DNA of 64,000 bases, taken from the NCBI RefSeq assembly GCF_000186865.1, contig NW_008705561.1, positions 1,607,703 through 1,671,702 of the forward strand, in the 5' to 3' direction. Below, piece after piece: positions 63,101-64,000 of this stretch; the first letter of the stretch is position 1, and every line of letters starts with the position of its first letter. Below the pieces are notes generated by a model that made no database searches, was not told the origin of the DNA, and worked only from the letters and a program-made list of their open reading frames with translations. The translations under genes and the position numbers were made by a program. Source of the DNA: Aureococcus anophagefferens (lineage: Eukaryota > Sar > Pelagophyceae > Pelagomonadales > Pelagomonadaceae).

Positions 63101-64000
63101 CCTTCGCAGGGCAGGACAAGAGAGCGAAATTCCCAACTTCAAAGGCTCATATCTCGGCCGTTTTCCACTCGTTTTGGCTGATTTTTGGACGAGAGATCAT
63201 CTCTCGGAACGGTCTCGAAGCGTGGATGCTTTTTCCGGAACGCGCGCGCGCGGAACACTCACGTTGAAGCGACGTTGAATCTCTCTTGTCCTGCCCAGGT
63301 CCTTCGCGACGGACCGGTCGGACGACGGCCACGTCTACGGCGGCGCGCGCGTCTACGGGGAGAAGGTCGTCGCCTGCGCCGAGGCCGGGGGCCGCTGCCC
63401 GGACAACGGCGGCGTCTGCGTCGGCGGGCACACGACGATGTGCTACGACAACGCGACGTCTTTTTCCAGCGTGTCGAACGTCGAACTGCGAGAGACTTTC
63501 GACCGGGATACACGCCACCGGCGCGCTCGGTAGGTTCCACCCCAACGACTGCTCCTGCGAGACGTCGTGCGACCGCGGGTGCGTCGCCCGAGTCCCCCAA
63601 ATTGAGCGTCGAGCGCGAGCGCGTCGCGTAGGTTCTTCCTCGACTACGGGACGATGTCGTGCCACGCGTGCCCGCCGGGCACGTCGCAGAACAACTCGCG
63701 GACGACCGACGGCCACAACTCGTGCATCAAGTAAAAGCGCCGGCGTCGTGCTTGCTCCTGTTCTTCAAAAGACCACCGTCCGCTCCTTAGGTGCCCCGAC
63801 GGCACCTACGCCCCCGACGCCGGGTCGCCGACGTGCACGTCCTGCCCCGCGAACGCGATGACGTCCGGCGTCGTCGGCTCGACGGACGTTTTGGCCTGCA
63901 ACTGCATGCCCGGCCACTACTCGCGGACCTGGCCCGTCGGCGACTGCAAGTCGTGCGACGGCGAGTACGCGACGTGCGACGGGGGCCTCGCGCAGCCCTT
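60133..64000 (+). CDS. Secreted solute-binding/EGF/CUB-like/Cys-rich multidomain protein (3' partial)
   Basis: Model join(60133..60370,60426..60538,60595..60693,60875..61393,61594..63098,63299..63457,63534..63578,63632..63730,63791..>64000); every phase agrees. Signal peptide MWRLLAALLLAPAAA. Residues 17-310 resemble periplasmic solute-binding proteins of the NMT1/TauA type (LRFAYDPQGHPFDVACARDL, YLALDNGEADVVVVDSTTFG, DIEGKTFGTVYGWSTHFHLD, AWKSGAIDGAFCRAELCEDL). Then come two CUB-like beta regions alternating with EGF-like repeats (CGDCSGRGACDAATGLCRCD, CDHDATCGGRGACGDDGACA) and a repeat of Cys-rich GCC2/ephrin-receptor-like motifs (CHACPPGTSQNNSRTTDGHN, CPDGTYAPDAGSPTCTSCPA) running off the window. 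Probably a cell-surface binding or receptor protein. Introns 3-5 are introner elements; intron 2 (60539-60594) appears GC-AG. Confidence 0.8.
60694..60874 (+). mobile_element. Introner element 3 (intron)
   Basis: 181 bp intron GTGACGCTCGGGGCAGG...CGCCAG joining RLYT to AWKSGAIDG in phase 0. Interior matches the family (ATTCCCAACTTCAAAGGCTC, GGACGAGCGATCAT, CGCGCGCGCGGAAC). The right terminal repeat CCCTTTTCCTGCCC has been lost and no clear target duplication remains, so this copy is partly degraded yet still has a usable AG. Confidence 0.85.
61394..61593 (+). mobile_element. Introner element 4 (intron, inverted insertion)
   Basis: 200 bp. Flanked by the direct repeat GCGCCCGC (61394-61401 and 61594-61601); terminal repeats AGGGCAGGAAAGGGGTG / CACCCTTTTCCTGCCC. 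The interior is the reverse complement of elements 3 and 5. The target repeat has no GT, so excision in frame (APL to APAGADPALAL) needs a GC-AG intron beginning GCGCCC. Confidence 0.88.
63099..63298 (+). mobile_element. Introner element 5 (intron)
   Basis: 200 bp with perfect 9 bp target repeat GTCCTTCGC (63099-63107, 63299-63307) and perfect 16 bp terminal inverted repeats GGGCAGGACAAGAGAG / CTCTCTTGTCCTGCCC. The donor GT is the first two bases of the left target copy; the acceptor AG is at the end of the element. Removal turns VLTLSFA|GQDK into VLTLSFATDRSDDGHVYGG. The cleanest copy in the window. Confidence 0.95.

Noticed and set aside
1..64000. Bacterial or phage origin suggested by the NRPS and solute-binding domains
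   Set aside because: Spliceosomal introns, eS28, CDC14, SET, F-box and MORN genes and the lack of operons show a eukaryotic nuclear genome.

Overview
This window is nuclear DNA of a very GC-rich, gene-dense eukaryote with short spliceosomal introns. The best fit is a pelagophyte stramenopile close to Aureococcus anophagefferens. Supporting signs are: (i) at least five copies of an about 200 bp inverted-repeat element, each lying exactly where an intron must be removed, as described for Aureococcus introner elements; (ii) a heterokont-type plastid presequence (gene at 57647); (iii) extracellular proteins with Pro/Thr repeats and Cys modules typical of algae with secondary plastids; (iv) eukaryotic markers such as CDC14, ribosomal protein eS28, a tesmin/TSO1 CXC protein and SET and DOT1-like methyltransferases. 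Species identity is an inference.

Layout. 1-9.5 kb: CDC14 phosphatase (5' truncated), a three-repeat Myb/SANT protein, a secreted coiled-coil membrane protein, a broken coiled-coil gene around an assembly gap, an acidic/basic nuclear-type protein, and a thioredoxin-like membrane protein without its cysteines. 9.5-14.8 kb: two sulfotransferase-like genes, a METTL21-like methyltransferase, the small subunit of serine palmitoyltransferase and a WWE-UBA protein; a 0.2 kb promoter-plus-exon segment is duplicated here. 14.8-22.1 kb: a seven-exon, 1965-residue single-module NRPS with the membrane architecture of poly-amino-acid synthetases (partial C, A, T, then TM pairs alternating with three left-handed beta-helix domains). 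22.8-34.5 kb: one hypothetical gene and two secreted subtilases, separated by a 3 kb gene-poor stretch with a short mobile-element copy. 35-47.8 kb: eS28, a CXC regulator, an F-box/DOT1-like methyltransferase, a sigma-like GST, a type II membrane glycosyltransferase-like protein, a MORN protein, an F-box-like gene and a large type I membrane protein. 47.9-54.1 kb: an AT-rich 1.5 kb mobile element abutting a 0.49 kb duplicated bidirectional promoter cassette that now fronts a different secreted protein. 54-60 kb: two paralogous sulfotransferase-like genes, a plastid-targeted membrane protein and an ADD/PHD-SET methyltransferase. 60.1-64 kb: a multi-intron secreted protein joining a bacterial-type solute-binding domain to EGF/CUB-like and Cys-rich modules; it continues past the window.

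Most genes are arranged head-to-head on 100-350 bp shared promoters or tail-to-tail with almost no spacing. Much of the content is secretory or cell-surface (subtilases, sulfotransferases, glycosyltransferases, lectin-like and receptor-like proteins), which suggests extracellular matrix or surface chemistry. Exon joins were worked out by hand from frame, phase and family alignment. Several need GC-AG introns whose donors begin GCGCG or GCGCC. No RNA genes or CRISPR arrays were recognised. Two runs of exactly 50 N mark scaffold gaps.
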